Below, piece after piece: positions 17,433-25,449 of a DNA stretch of 64,000 nt. The stretch's first letter is position 1. Every line of letters begins with the position of its first letter. Source of the DNA: CAZYJR01 sp964647905. Lineage in GTDB: Bacteria; Desulfobacterota; DSM-4660; Desulfatiglandales; HGW-15. A program made the translations under genes and the position numbers. The DNA is taken from contig CAZYJR010000006.1 in the NCBI GenBank assembly GCA_964647905.1, positions 1 to 64,000 on the forward strand, in the 5' to 3' direction. A model generated the notes under the pieces. The model was not told the DNA's origin and made no database searches. It was given only the letters and a program-made list of their open reading frames with translations.

Positions 17433-17983
17433 CCCTTGCCTTCCGCGAAACACGCGAAGCGGATCCCGTCGACCCGCCTCCCTTCACACACATACTCGGC
17501 CCGGAGCACGGCGTCGCGCTCAAAGCCGCTCTTCTCAAAGGCCTTGGCCGACCCCGGGTTGTTGGCATAGCACCCGGCGGTGAGCTTGGCCAACCCCAGA
17601 CCTTCGAGTCCGAACTCCTTGATCAGAGAAATCGCCTCGGTGGCCAGGCCCCGGCCCCACCGGCCCTTGTCCCCGATGAACAGGGAAATCTCGCCCCGCG
17701 AATGCTCGGGGCTTACGGCCAGTTTGATGTTTCCGACATGCCGGTCGTCGTCCTTGAGGATGATTGCAAAAAAATAAATGTTGGCGTCGGCTTGCATGCG
17801 GCTCACGAAATCGGCTACGCTCTCCGGGGTGTGCGTCCTGAACCGGGTTTCCATGAACCTGTTGACCTCGGGGTCGTTCATCCAGGCGACATAGTCTTCG
17901 GTCACGTCTTCCGGCTCGACCGGCCTTAGCAGTACCTTGTCCCCCTCCAGCCTGACCGGATCCGCTCCTCCTACGCCAGGCAT
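17429..17983 (-). CDS. GNAT N-acetyltransferase, RimJ/PseH-like
   Basis: The start is the ATG at 17983 (184 residues); AAAGGGA lies about 8 bases ahead, and the longer open frame upstream is the shadow of the HisF-like gene. The GNAT fold shows as LLRPVEPEDVTEDYVAWMND at the N-terminus, GRWGRGLATEA (acetyl-CoA pyrophosphate loop) near 120 and NNPGSAKAFEKSGFE near 150. It probably acetylates an amino sugar in the nonulosonate pathway. The operon already has a GNAT domain fused to PseG, so this is a second acetyltransferase and could act on an amine made by the aminotransferase at 14432. It overlaps the HisF-like gene by 13 bases. Confidence 0.8.
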   Translation of the reverse strand: MPGVGGADPVRLEGDKVLLRPVEPEDVTEDYVAWMNDPEVNRFMETRFRTHTPESVADFVSRMQADANIYFFAIILKDDDRHVGNIKLAVSPEHSRGEISLFIGDKGRWGRGLATEAISLIKEFGLEGLGLAKLTAGCYANNPGSAKAFEKSGFERDAVLRAEYVCEGRRVDGIRFACFAEGKG

Positions 17984-18732
17984 ACCGGAATCCCTTTGGA
18001 GTGCATGTAGGTGTGGGCCTTTATCGGGCTCTGATCCGTGAAATGGAAGATGCTCGCGGCGGCGACCGCGGATGCGTTCCCGTGTATTACCCCGTCGACG
18101 AGATCCTGGAGCGTGCCCACGCCGCCGAGCGCCATCACGGGCACATCCACGGCACCCGCGACCGCCTCGAGCAGTCCCAGGTCGTAGCCGCACATCATGC
18201 CGTCGCGGTCAACGAAATGGAGCAGGATCTCGCCCGCGCCCCTACGGGCCGCTTCACGGGCCCAGGGTACCACGGCCTTATCGGTCATGCGGGTCGCGCT
18301 GTGGGTCGTCACCTTGTAGTCGCCTGCGGGGTCCTTCTTGGCGTCGATGCAAACGACGATGTTCGCCCTGCCGAAGCTCTCGGCGAGCTCTTCGATGAAT
18401 TCGGGCCTCTCCACTGCGCGCGTCGAGATGCCCACCCTGTCCGCGCCCGCCGAGAACGCCCTGCGGGCCCTGGCGACGCTGGTCAGGCCCCCGCCTACGG
18501 TTATGGGTATGAAGCACTGCTTGGCGCTCTCGGTGATCAGATCAAGCCATTGGGTCCTGCCCTCCAAGGTGGCGGAAATGTCGAGCAGTATGAGCTCGTC
18601 GGCCCCTTGTGCATCATACACCTTGACGGTCTTCAAGGGATCGCCGGTATCCTTGTAAAACTTGAAGCCCCTTGTCTTGATCATCCGGCCCTCCCTCAGA
18701 AGGAGGACAGGAACCACTCGGACCTTGAGCAT
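17971..18732 (-). CDS. HisF-like amidotransferase partner, copy 2
   Basis: The 253-residue protein is close to HisF throughout. It starts MLKVRVVPVLLLREGRMIKT, the expected N-terminus, so the 37-base overlap with the HisH-like gene is real. Phosphate-site segments are ITVGGGLTSVARARRAFSAG near 75 and VMALGGVGTLQDLVDG near 205. As in copy 1 it should channel ammonia from the glutaminase to the amidotransferase at 19340. It is clearly different from copy 1 (12944), which is longer and more divergent. Confidence 0.87.
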   Translation of the reverse strand: MLKVRVVPVLLLREGRMIKTRGFKFYKDTGDPLKTVKVYDAQGADELILLDISATLEGRTQWLDLITESAKQCFIPITVGGGLTSVARARRAFSAGADRVGISTRAVERPEFIEELAESFGRANIVVCIDAKKDPAGDYKVTTHSATRMTDKAVVPWAREAARRGAGEILLHFVDRDGMMCGYDLGLLEAVAGAVDVPVMALGGVGTLQDLVDGVIHGNASAVAAASIFHFTDQSPIKAHTYMHSKGIPVCLA

Positions 18733-19343
18733 GCCTTACCCTTCACGAAGCCCTTCAATATGTCCAGCCCCCCGGAGCGGCTCTTTTCCGGATGAAACTG
18801 CACCCCGTATATATTGCCCTTTTGAACCGCCGCGGGAAATCTCTCGCCGTAATCGCACCAGGCAAGGACATACTCCCCGGGGCAGTCCAGGATATAGCCG
18901 TGCACGAAGTAGTAGTCGTGATCCTCGGCCCGCGGCGGAAACAGGATCGAGGAGTCCTTGATCTCGATATCGTCCCAGCCGAGATGGGGCAGTTCAAAGC
19001 CGCTCGGATCGAGCCGCCTCACGCGGCCCGGAATACAGCAGAGCCCTTTGCATACCCCGTATTCGTCGCCTTCCTCAGCAAGCAGCTGCATCCCGAGGCA
19101 GATCCCGAGAAGAGGCGTCTTCCGCTCGATAACCGCCTCGCGGAGAGGCTCGATAAAGCCCAGGGACGCCAGGTTTTCCATGCCCCTGTGAAAATTGCCC
19201 ACCCCGGGCAGTATCACGCGGCTGGCCTGCTCGAGCAGCGCAGGATCGTCGCTGACATTTACCGGTACGCCTCCGGCGACCGCCTCCAGCGCCTTTCTAA
19301 CCGAGAGCAGGTTGCCCAGCCCGTGGTCCACGATCATGATCAA
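18696..19343 (-). CDS. HisH-like glutaminase subunit, copy 2
   Basis: The 215-residue class I glutaminase starts MIMIVDHGLGNLLSV. It has the nucleophile Cys in GICLGMQLLAEEG near 78, the LPGVGNF oxyanion segment near 46, and the catalytic His/Glu in GVQFHPEKSRSG near 185. It overlaps the amidotransferase stop as ATGA (19340-19343) and the HisF-like gene by 37 bases, so all three parts of set 2 are translationally coupled in the order PseA-like, HisH-like, HisF-like. Its C-terminus is about ten residues longer than HisH because of the overlap. Confidence 0.88.
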   Translation of the reverse strand: MIMIVDHGLGNLLSVRKALEAVAGGVPVNVSDDPALLEQASRVILPGVGNFHRGMENLASLGFIEPLREAVIERKTPLLGICLGMQLLAEEGDEYGVCKGLCCIPGRVRRLDPSGFELPHLGWDDIEIKDSSILFPPRAEDHDYYFVHGYILDCPGEYVLAWCDYGERFPAAVQKGNIYGVQFHPEKSRSGGLDILKGFVKGKACSRSEWFLSSF

Positions 19344-20542
19344 CAGGCGCTCTCCCGGAGCAGGCTCGAGGGGCTTTCTTCCACTTCATCGCCCGGGAGG
19401 TCCTTCCCGAGCATCCCGCCCCAGAGGTGCTGGTCCCAGAGCGGCCCGGCATGATGCACCTTGGAGGGGTCGTGCTTGTAGGGCGCCACGCACTGCTTCA
19501 TCAGGATCTCCTCGAACTCGCGCTCCGAGATGCCCAACAGATCCAGAAAGAGATCCAGACTGGCCGGGCGCTTTCCATCGTATCGCTCGATGAGCTTCAT
19601 CGCCTCGTCACGGCTCTTCCGGCCCTCCCTTATGTCGATCGAAATCAGATGCGTGGTCCTGCCGAATCCGCGCTTGATGTACTTGCAGTAGTCCCTGATG
19701 CCGGTGAACATACACTCCACCTTTTCCCAGCCGTACTCCTCGGGAATTCCCTCCACCCGGTCCCACTTCCACCCGAGTTCGTCCCGGATGATCCCGGCCA
19801 TGTTTCTCGGGTCCCAGGGAATGAAGCTCCCGAGGTGAACCGAGACTATGCCGGCCTCTCGAATCTCCTCCAGGGAAGGGTAGCGGAACATCTCGAGGTC
19901 GCGGAGCTCCACCCAATCCGGGAGCATGCCGGCCATGTCCTCGGCGGTGATGCCGAGGTTGATGAACCGGTTGAACTGCTCCTCGTTCACTTCCTGGATC
20001 TCGTCGTACGAGTAGCCGTAGCTGCCGTATTCCGCGTCCGGCTGCCCCCAGAAGATCAAGGGGATCTTCTTTTCCACGGCCACGCGCATAGAGCCGGCGT
20101 ACACGCCGCAATGGCAATGCCAGCAGAAGTCGCCCTTGCGCCTGAGAGATTCCAGCATCAGCTCGCGCACGATCTTCCAACTGGCCTTGAAGCTTATGAA
20201 GTCGCAGTGGAGCTGCTTGAGAGTGCGCTCCCGGTTCTGGAGGTGCTGCGGCCTGTAAAAACCGTGATCAAAGGAAACGACCAACGGCTTCATCTTGAGC
20301 TGGTCCACCAGGTACCACAGGGTATATGTGGAGTCTTTGCCTCCGGAGAAGGGCACGATGCAGTCATAGGCATGTTTGCCTCGAAAGCGGTCGCAAAGCC
20401 TGTGGAGCCACTGCTTGCGCTCCTCCCAGTCTATCTTCTCCTTCTTCACCTTGATTTGGTTGCATACGCTGCACACCCCGTTGTCATCGAATCTTATGCT
20501 GTCCTGTGTCTCGGGCAGGCAGCAGTTATTGCATCTTCTCAT
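19340..20542 (-). CDS. N-acetyl sugar amidotransferase (PseA/WbpG family), copy 2
   Basis: The start is chosen at the ATG at 20542, preceded by AGGGGGATTGCA; it gives MRRCNNCCLPETQ and 400 residues, like other PseA proteins. An upstream in-frame ATG adds 12 residues without a good ribosome site. The protein has an N-terminal CNNC / CSVC zinc-type pair and the PP-loop FSGGKDSTYTLWY near 65. It should convert an N-acetyl to acetamidino with ammonia from the HisH/HisF-like pair downstream. A CWHCHC motif near 140 is a further possible metal site not seen in copy 1. It lies 39 bases after the second NeuB-type gene. Confidence 0.87.
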   Translation of the reverse strand: MRRCNNCCLPETQDSIRFDDNGVCSVCNQIKVKKEKIDWEERKQWLHRLCDRFRGKHAYDCIVPFSGGKDSTYTLWYLVDQLKMKPLVVSFDHGFYRPQHLQNRERTLKQLHCDFISFKASWKIVRELMLESLRRKGDFCWHCHCGVYAGSMRVAVEKKIPLIFWGQPDAEYGSYGYSYDEIQEVNEEQFNRFINLGITAEDMAGMLPDWVELRDLEMFRYPSLEEIREAGIVSVHLGSFIPWDPRNMAGIIRDELGWKWDRVEGIPEEYGWEKVECMFTGIRDYCKYIKRGFGRTTHLISIDIREGRKSRDEAMKLIERYDGKRPASLDLFLDLLGISEREFEEILMKQCVAPYKHDPSKVHHAGPLWDQHLWGGMLGKDLPGDEVEESPSSLLRESAC

Positions 20543-20581
20543 TGCAATCCCCCTCCGATCGGTGATAACGCCGTTCATGAA

Positions 20582-21679
20582 TCACAGAATGTCGCGAAGA
20601 CTCAGCATGTGGCCTTTCTTCAAGGCCTTGTTGAATCTGAAACCCAGAATCAGCCCGGCCAGCTCCGGGCGCAGGCCGTCCCCTGGCCGGGCATACGTCA
20701 AGACATCCTCGGTAACCGATTCCCCGCTCTCCACATCTCTTGAAAGGACGATGCTGCGGCGCACCGCCTTCGCCCTCTTACGCTCCTCGGGCGGCATGAT
20801 TCGTCTGGCGGACCCAAGGGCCTTTTCCAGGTTCCTTATGGATTCCACGAAATTGCGCATGTCCCCCGGCTCCAGGGAAAAGCTGTGCTCCGGGCTGCGG
20901 ATCGTCCGATCCAGGGTGATGGTCTTCTCGACCATATCCGCGCCCAGGGCCACGGCCGCAATATCCATCTCCCATCCGGGCGTATGGTCGGAAAAGGCCA
21001 CCGGAAAGCCGAACATCGATTTCAGGGTGGGTATTATTCGTAGATTGATGCTCTCCAACCGCGCCGGATACCCCGAAGGGCAGTTATGAATGACCAGCCT
21101 GTCGCAGCCCTCTTCAAGCGCCGCGTCCACGGCCCGCTCCACTTCTCCGATGGTCGCGTTTCCCGTGTCGATCTGCAGGCAGAACCCCCTCTTCGCGCAG
21201 GTCCTGATAATAGGAAAGCAGTCGACGTCTCCTGAACAGATCTTGATGGTGTCGACATTCAACTCCGAGAGGAACTCGACCTCGTCCTCAAAGGTGGCCG
21301 TGGCAAAAAAGGTGACCCCCAGGTCGTCACAAAGGAGTTTGATCGCATGCCATTCATCCCGGCTCATGCATCGCCTGCTCAGTATGTCGTAGAGCGGCTC
21401 CGATACGGTCTCGAACTCGTTCGAGCCTCTTTCCTTGAGAACCTGATAAGAAAACAACTGCTTCCTGTCCGAGACAAGCCGATCAGGGTCCAGCAGTTGG
21501 AACTTCACCGCATCCGCCCCGGCGCCCGCCGCCTCCTTCACGAGCCTCCCGGCGGTCTCGAATCCGTCATGGGTCGGGCCCGCCTCGAAAACGACATAGG
21601 TCGGGCAGCCGCCTCCTATCGGTTTGCCGGCGAGTTCGAACATGCCTCTATCCTGTTTCACCATACGTCCCGTCCCCAT
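20582..21679 (-). CDS. Second NeuB-family nonulosonic acid synthase
   Basis: The protein has 365 residues (or 353 if it starts at MFELAGKPIG, ATG at 21643, which matches NeuB N-termini better and has AGGATAG upstream). It condenses PEP with an N-acyl hexosamine-type aldose in this family. The TIM-barrel motif reads FEAGPTHDGF where PseI has AEISGNHNG, and SDHTPGWEMDIAA and EKTITLDRT follow; a SAF domain ends it (IVLSRDVESGESV). Divergence from the PseI copy at 9096 suggests a different product. It is followed by amidotransferase set 2 and lies 21 bases after pseB, so both belong to one transcript. Confidence 0.87.
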   Translation of the reverse strand: MGTGRMVKQDRGMFELAGKPIGGGCPTYVVFEAGPTHDGFETAGRLVKEAAGAGADAVKFQLLDPDRLVSDRKQLFSYQVLKERGSNEFETVSEPLYDILSRRCMSRDEWHAIKLLCDDLGVTFFATATFEDEVEFLSELNVDTIKICSGDVDCFPIIRTCAKRGFCLQIDTGNATIGEVERAVDAALEEGCDRLVIHNCPSGYPARLESINLRIIPTLKSMFGFPVAFSDHTPGWEMDIAAVALGADMVEKTITLDRTIRSPEHSFSLEPGDMRNFVESIRNLEKALGSARRIMPPEERKRAKAVRRSIVLSRDVESGESVTEDVLTYARPGDGLRPELAGLILGFRFNKALKKGHMLSLRDIL

Positions 21680-21700
21680 GGAGGGAAAACCCGGTCCGGA

Positions 21701-22681
21701 TTACACGGCCGCGAGCAGCCGCCGCATCTCTTCCACGGTCAAGAATCTGGGATTCTCACCGGAATTGTATTCAAAGCCCTCGGGCACGCGTTCGGCATCC
21801 TTCCAATTGGACCTCCGGCCCCAAAAATTGAAAACCGGCTGGATGATATAGAAGGTCTCCGCATCGATGGTCCTTCTGGCATCATCCCTGCTTATCATCA
21901 CCTCGTGGAGTTTTTCGCCCGGTCTGATGCCGGTGACTTCAATACGGCATTCAGGCGCCACGGCCTTGGCCAAATCGAGGAGCTTCATGCTCGGAATCTT
22001 CGGGACGAAGAGCTCGCCGCCGACCATGATCTCCAGGCATCGGAGCACGAAATCAACGCCCTGCTCCAGGGTGATCCAGAACCGCGTCATCCTGGTATCG
22101 GTCACCGTCAGGGTCCCGGTTTCACGCTGTTTGAGGAAGAGGGGAACGACGCTTCCCCTGCTGCCGAGTACGTTTCCGTAGCGCACCACACTGAAGATCG
22201 TCTCGTCTCTCTTCGTATAAGAATTCCCGGCTATGAACAGTTTGTCCGAGCAGAGCTTGGTCGCCCCGTAGAGATTGATCGGGTTGGCCGCCTTATCGGT
22301 GCTCAGGGCCACGACCTTCTTCACTCCCCGGTCAATGGCCGCATTGATCACATTTTCAGCCCCGATGATGTTGGTCTTGACCGCCTCGAAGGGGTTGTAC
22401 TCCAAAACCGGAACCTGCTTGAGCGCCGCCGCATGGATGACGTAATCCACGCCCTTGAAGGCCCGGTTGAGCCTTTCCTTGTCGCGCACATCGCCTATGA
22501 AATACCTCATGCAATCATAGGTGGAATCCGGAAATCGCCCTGCCATCTCCCACTGCTTGAGCTCGTCGCGGCTGAAGATGATGAGCTTCTTGGGCTTGTA
22601 GCGCTTGAGGATTATCTCGGTGCACTTCTGGCCGAAGGAGCCCGTGCCGCCTGTTATCAGTATGGTTTTGTTGTTGAGCAT
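21701..22681 (-). CDS. pseB: UDP-N-acetylglucosamine 4,6-dehydratase (inverting), PseB
   Basis: The protein (326 residues) catalyses the first step of pseudaminic acid synthesis, turning UDP-GlcNAc into the 4-keto-6-deoxy-L-arabino sugar in the cytoplasm. The Rossmann motif GGTGSFGQKC (about 11-20) and the catalytic YGATK near 139 with STDKAAN just before are typical of PseB/FlaA1-type short enzymes. The C-terminus shows EKLHEVMIS, another family marker. Length matches. Upstream of its start lies a 440-base stretch with decayed toxin-antitoxin genes that separates it from pseC, so it may have its own promoter in that AT-rich DNA. Confidence 0.93.
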   Translation of the reverse strand: MLNNKTILITGGTGSFGQKCTEIILKRYKPKKLIIFSRDELKQWEMAGRFPDSTYDCMRYFIGDVRDKERLNRAFKGVDYVIHAAALKQVPVLEYNPFEAVKTNIIGAENVINAAIDRGVKKVVALSTDKAANPINLYGATKLCSDKLFIAGNSYTKRDETIFSVVRYGNVLGSRGSVVPLFLKQRETGTLTVTDTRMTRFWITLEQGVDFVLRCLEIMVGGELFVPKIPSMKLLDLAKAVAPECRIEVTGIRPGEKLHEVMISRDDARRTIDAETFYIIQPVFNFWGRRSNWKDAERVPEGFEYNSGENPRFLTVEEMRRLLAAV

Positions 22682-22713
22682 AATTTATCCAATTTAAACT
22701 TTTGAACTCATTT

Positions 22714-22866
22714 TCATTCACCTACTTCTCTCAGTGCCTTATTATATAGGTATTCACTTATCCAAAATTTTCCCTTGAGTTGTAGGATCCCCCCTGGGAA
22801 TCGCTCGCGAAGCAACTAGAGCATGTTGATCGAACTAAGCCCTATGAGGACGGAGGCATTGCTCAT
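22714..22866 (-). pseudogene. DUF3368-type PIN toxin remnant, internal deletion and stop
   Basis: Read from the ATG at 22866 the frame gives MSNASVLIGLSSINML, an in-frame TAG, then LLRERFPGGI and directly KFWISEYLYNKALREVGE before a stop at 22714. The beginning matches the N-terminus of DUF3368 PIN-like proteins and the end matches their C-terminus, while the roughly 90-residue middle is gone. It therefore looks like one gene with a large internal deletion and one nonsense codon. It follows a broken UPF0175 gene, its usual antitoxin partner. The call rests on remembered family ends; similarity search of the two ends would settle it. Confidence 0.65.
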
Positions 22867-23030
22867 GAAATGCCCATCTTGGCATCTGTGCCAGTTCACG
22901 CGCCTTTCCAAAACTCAAAACACCCTTTTCATATAAGCGTACGGCAAGCTCCCTGCGCAAGCGATGCTGCTCTTCTTGCGGGATTGAACTTTCGCCATTC
23001 CTCAGGCTTCATTTCCAATGCTGTAGCCAT
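22835..23030 (-). pseudogene. UPF0175 antitoxin remnant, frameshifted and 3'-truncated
   Basis: The ATG at 23030 starts MATALEMKPEEWRKFNPA. After a frameshift near 22970 the next frame continues HRLRRELAVRLYEKGVLSFG then KARELAQMPRWAFHEQ, the core helix-turn-helix stretch of UPF0175 proteins. The usual last 25 residues are missing because the sequence runs straight into the DUF3368 remnant. Both partners of this toxin-antitoxin pair are therefore dead. Confidence 0.68.
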
Positions 23031-23062
23031 TGTTGTTCCTTGCAAGAGCAGGATTGCAACTC

Positions 23063-23104
23063 TTTCGTTATTCGTTCCTCGTTCTTCGTTCTTCGTTTTC
23101 CGTG
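23063..23104. repeat. Degenerate TTCGTT tandem repeat
   Basis: Six or so copies of a TTCGTT-like unit (with TTCGTTCC and TTCGTTTTC variants) lie between the decayed toxin-antitoxin pair and pseC. Low-complexity runs of this kind are slippage-prone. No function is evident. Confidence 0.6.
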
Positions 23105-23121
23105 TTGCTGTGGTTTAATTT

Positions 23122-24309
23122 TCATAGCAGGGAAAGCACGGTCTCAATGACAAAACGCACTTCCTCCCGCCCCAGGCCGGGGAAGAGGGGCAGGCTGAGG
23201 CATGTCTCGTAGTAGCGCTCGGCCCGGGGGAAGGACCCGGGATCGTGGGGGTGGCGCTCCCGGTAGAAGGGCTGCCTGTAGATCGGGATGTAGTGGACCT
23301 GGCATAGGATGCCCTTCTCATGGAGGAGGGAAAAGAGCTCGTCCCGGGTGAGGCCCGCTTCGGGTCCCAGCCCGAGGGTGTAGAGGTGGAAGCAGGGGTC
23401 TGTTTGATCCGGCCACGGGGGGAGTAGGAGCTTTCGCTCCTGCCCCAGGGGCTTGAATGCGTTGTTGTATTGCCGCACGATCTCCTGCCGCCGGGCCTTG
23501 AAGGTACTCAGTCTCGCCAGTTGGGAGAGGCCGAGGGCGCACTGGATGTCGGTCAAGCGGGCGTTGAAGCCCAGGGCCTGCATCTCGTGGTGGTAGGCGG
23601 CGGGCGCTGATCGGACGAAGCGGGAGGGGTCGCGCTCTATGCCGTGGTCGGCGAGGAGGCGGAGCCTGCGGGCAAGCTCGGGGTCGTTTGTGAGCACCGC
23701 GCCGCCCTCCCCGGTGGTGACGGTCTTTACCGGGTGAAAGGAAAAGACCGCCAGGTCCGTGTGCGCGCAGGAGGCGCAGGCATAGGTGGTGCCTTGATGG
23801 GTGTAGGTGGAGCCCACGGCATGGGCCGCATCTTCTATCAGGGAGAAGCCGTAGCGTTTGGAGAGCGCCCGGAAGCGCGGGAGATCTGCCGGGACGCCCG
23901 CAAAGTCAACCGGGATCACCACCTTGGGGGGCGGGCCCTGCCCGCAGATCTCCTCCACGCGGTCCGGGGAGAGGCAGTGGGTTTGGTCGATGTCGGCAAA
24001 GGCCGGGGCGCCGCCGCAATAGGCGATGCAGTTGGCCGAGGCTATGAAGGAGATCGGTGAGGTGACGCCCGTATCGCCCGGGCCTATGCCAAGTGCCAGG
24101 CAGGCCAGGTGTAGCGCGGTGGTGCCGTTGGTGACCGCCATGGCGTGCTCAGCGCCCGTGAGCTCGCACAGGGCCTGCTCGAAGGCCCTGACCCGGGGGC
24201 CCTGGGTCAGGCGGTCCGAGCGAAGGACGGCCGTTACCGCACGGATGTCGTCTTCATTGATGGATTGTCTGCCGTATGGGATCAAGATACCCTTGCCCGG
24301 GCTGCTCAT
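23122..24309 (-). CDS. pseC: UDP-4-amino-4,6-dideoxy-N-acetyl-L-altrosamine transaminase PseC
   Basis: This DegT/DnrJ/EryC1-family PLP enzyme (395 residues from MSSPGKGILIPYGRQSINED, ATG at 24309; an in-frame start five codons earlier also exists) adds the 4-amino group to the PseB product. The cofactor motifs are present: TNGTTALHLA near 65, EDAAHAVGS near 158, and the Schiff-base Lys in SFHPVKTVTTGEGGA near 188. The N-terminal IPYGRQSI stretch is characteristic of PseC. With PseB, the PseG fusion, PseI and the CMP-transferase it completes the Pse pathway. It overlaps the VapC remnant upstream by a few bases. Confidence 0.92.
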   Translation of the reverse strand: MSSPGKGILIPYGRQSINEDDIRAVTAVLRSDRLTQGPRVRAFEQALCELTGAEHAMAVTNGTTALHLACLALGIGPGDTGVTSPISFIASANCIAYCGGAPAFADIDQTHCLSPDRVEEICGQGPPPKVVIPVDFAGVPADLPRFRALSKRYGFSLIEDAAHAVGSTYTHQGTTYACASCAHTDLAVFSFHPVKTVTTGEGGAVLTNDPELARRLRLLADHGIERDPSRFVRSAPAAYHHEMQALGFNARLTDIQCALGLSQLARLSTFKARRQEIVRQYNNAFKPLGQERKLLLPPWPDQTDPCFHLYTLGLGPEAGLTRDELFSLLHEKGILCQVHYIPIYRQPFYRERHPHDPGSFPRAERYYETCLSLPLFPGLGREEVRFVIETVLSLL

Positions 24310-24476
24310 GTCCAGTCTTCGCACTCGAGGTCCGGGACCCGCGAAAACTCCCGGGTATTGGTTGAGATAACCGTCAGGCTCAGGCTCAATGCGTGGGCCG
24401 CAATCAGCGTATCAAGCGGACCGATCGTTTTTCCCTCCGTTTCCATAAAGGACCTTATCGCACCGTAGTGCTCCAT
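24306..24476 (-). pseudogene. VapC-type PIN toxin, C-terminal fragment
   Basis: A frame of about 56 residues reads MEHYGAIRSFMETEGKTIGP and then LDTLIAAHALSLSLTVISTN followed by TREFSRVPDLECEDW. This is the C-terminal third of a VapC PIN domain, including the late acidic residue of LDTLIA and the NTREF signature. The N-terminal Asp residues of the active site are absent, because the sequence upstream is the end of the epimerase gene. It is a dead remnant wedged between pseC and the epimerase. Confidence 0.75.
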
Positions 24477-24489
24477 CAGGCGTTTTCCG

Positions 24490-25449
24490 TTACTCCTTGA
24501 AGTAGTCGATGACGCTCTGGATGATGGCGTCCAGATCATGGACGGGCTTGTAGCCTATAAGCCCGGAAATCTTGTCGATGTTCGGGCAGCGCCTCTCCAT
24601 GTCCTCGAAGCCCGGGCCGTAGGCCTTTTCGTATGGGATGAACTCGATCTCGGAGTCGCTCCCGGTCATCTCCTTGACCCTGCGGGCGAGATCGATGATC
24701 GCGACCTCGTGGTCGTTTCCGATGTTGAATATGTCTCCCTCGGCTCGGGGCTCCTCCATGATCCGGGTGAGCGCCCAGACCACGTCCCTTACGTGGGTGA
24801 AGCTACGGCTCTGGGTGCCGTCGCCGTAGACCGGTATGGGCTTGCCGAACAGGGCGCACTGGACGAAGTTGGGCAGCACCATGCCGTAGCGGCCGGTCTG
24901 GCGCGGTCCCACCGTGTTGAACAGGCGGGTTATCACCACGGGGAGCTTCTTCTCGTCGTGGTAGGCCAAGGCCAGGAACTCGTCCAGGGTCTTGGAGCAG
25001 GCATAGGCCCAGCGGCGCTTCTTGACCGAGCCCATCACCCGGTTGTCGTCTTCCCTCAGGGTGTGGTCCAGGTGCTTTCCGTAGATCTCCGAGGTGGAGG
25101 CGATCAGGACCTTCTTCTTGAAGCGGTTTGCCAGGCGGAGCACGGTCTCGGTGCCTTTTATGTTCACCTCGATGGTCTCCACCGGGTGGTCCATTACGTT
25201 TCTCACGCCCACGGCCGCGGCCAGGTGATATATGTGGTCCGCCTTGAAGACCAGCTCGTTCATCACTGACTCGTTCAGGATGGTGTCCACCACCAGGTGG
25301 AACCGCTGGTTCGTCTGGATCTTTTCTATGTTGGAGAGCTTCCCGGTCCAGAGGTTGTCGATGACGAAGACCTCGTGGCCCATTTCCAACAGCTTCTCGG
25401 CCAGGTGGCTGCCGATGAACCCGGCTCCGCCGGTTATTAGCGCATTCAC
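24490..25449 (-). CDS. NAD-dependent sugar epimerase/dehydratase (extended SDR)
   Basis: The protein has 319 residues. GGAGFIGSHLAE (7-18) is the NAD site, ASTSEIYG near 117 holds the catalytic Ser/Thr and YACSK near 147 the Tyr-x3-Lys pair. RLFNTVGPRQTGRYGMVLP and VYGDGTQSRSFTHVRD are typical of UDP-glucuronate decarboxylase, UDP-glucose 4-epimerase and dTDP-glucose 4,6-dehydratase relatives; the DNLWTGKLSNI segment leans to the first two. It should supply a nucleotide sugar for the glycan. It is the first enzyme gene after the NusG paralogue and has a 203-base leader with two hairpins. Confidence 0.87.
   Translation of the reverse strand: MNALITGGAGFIGSHLAEKLLEMGHEVFVIDNLWTGKLSNIEKIQTNQRFHLVVDTILNESVMNELVFKADHIYHLAAAVGVRNVMDHPVETIEVNIKGTETVLRLANRFKKKVLIASTSEIYGKHLDHTLREDDNRVMGSVKKRRWAYACSKTLDEFLALAYHDEKKLPVVITRLFNTVGPRQTGRYGMVLPNFVQCALFGKPIPVYGDGTQSRSFTHVRDVVWALTRIMEEPRAEGDIFNIGNDHEVAIIDLARRVKEMTGSDSEIEFIPYEKAYGPGFEDMERRCPNIDKISGLIGYKPVHDLDAIIQSVIDYFKE

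Noticed and set aside
12944..19343. HisH/HisF homologues as histidine biosynthesis genes
   Set aside because: Both pairs are interleaved with sugar amidotransferase genes and no other his gene is present. The WbpG/PseA context explains them better.
23063..23104. CRISPR-like repeat
   Set aside because: The unit is only about six bases, with no spacers. It is a simple slippage repeat. No CRISPR array or cas gene was seen in the window.
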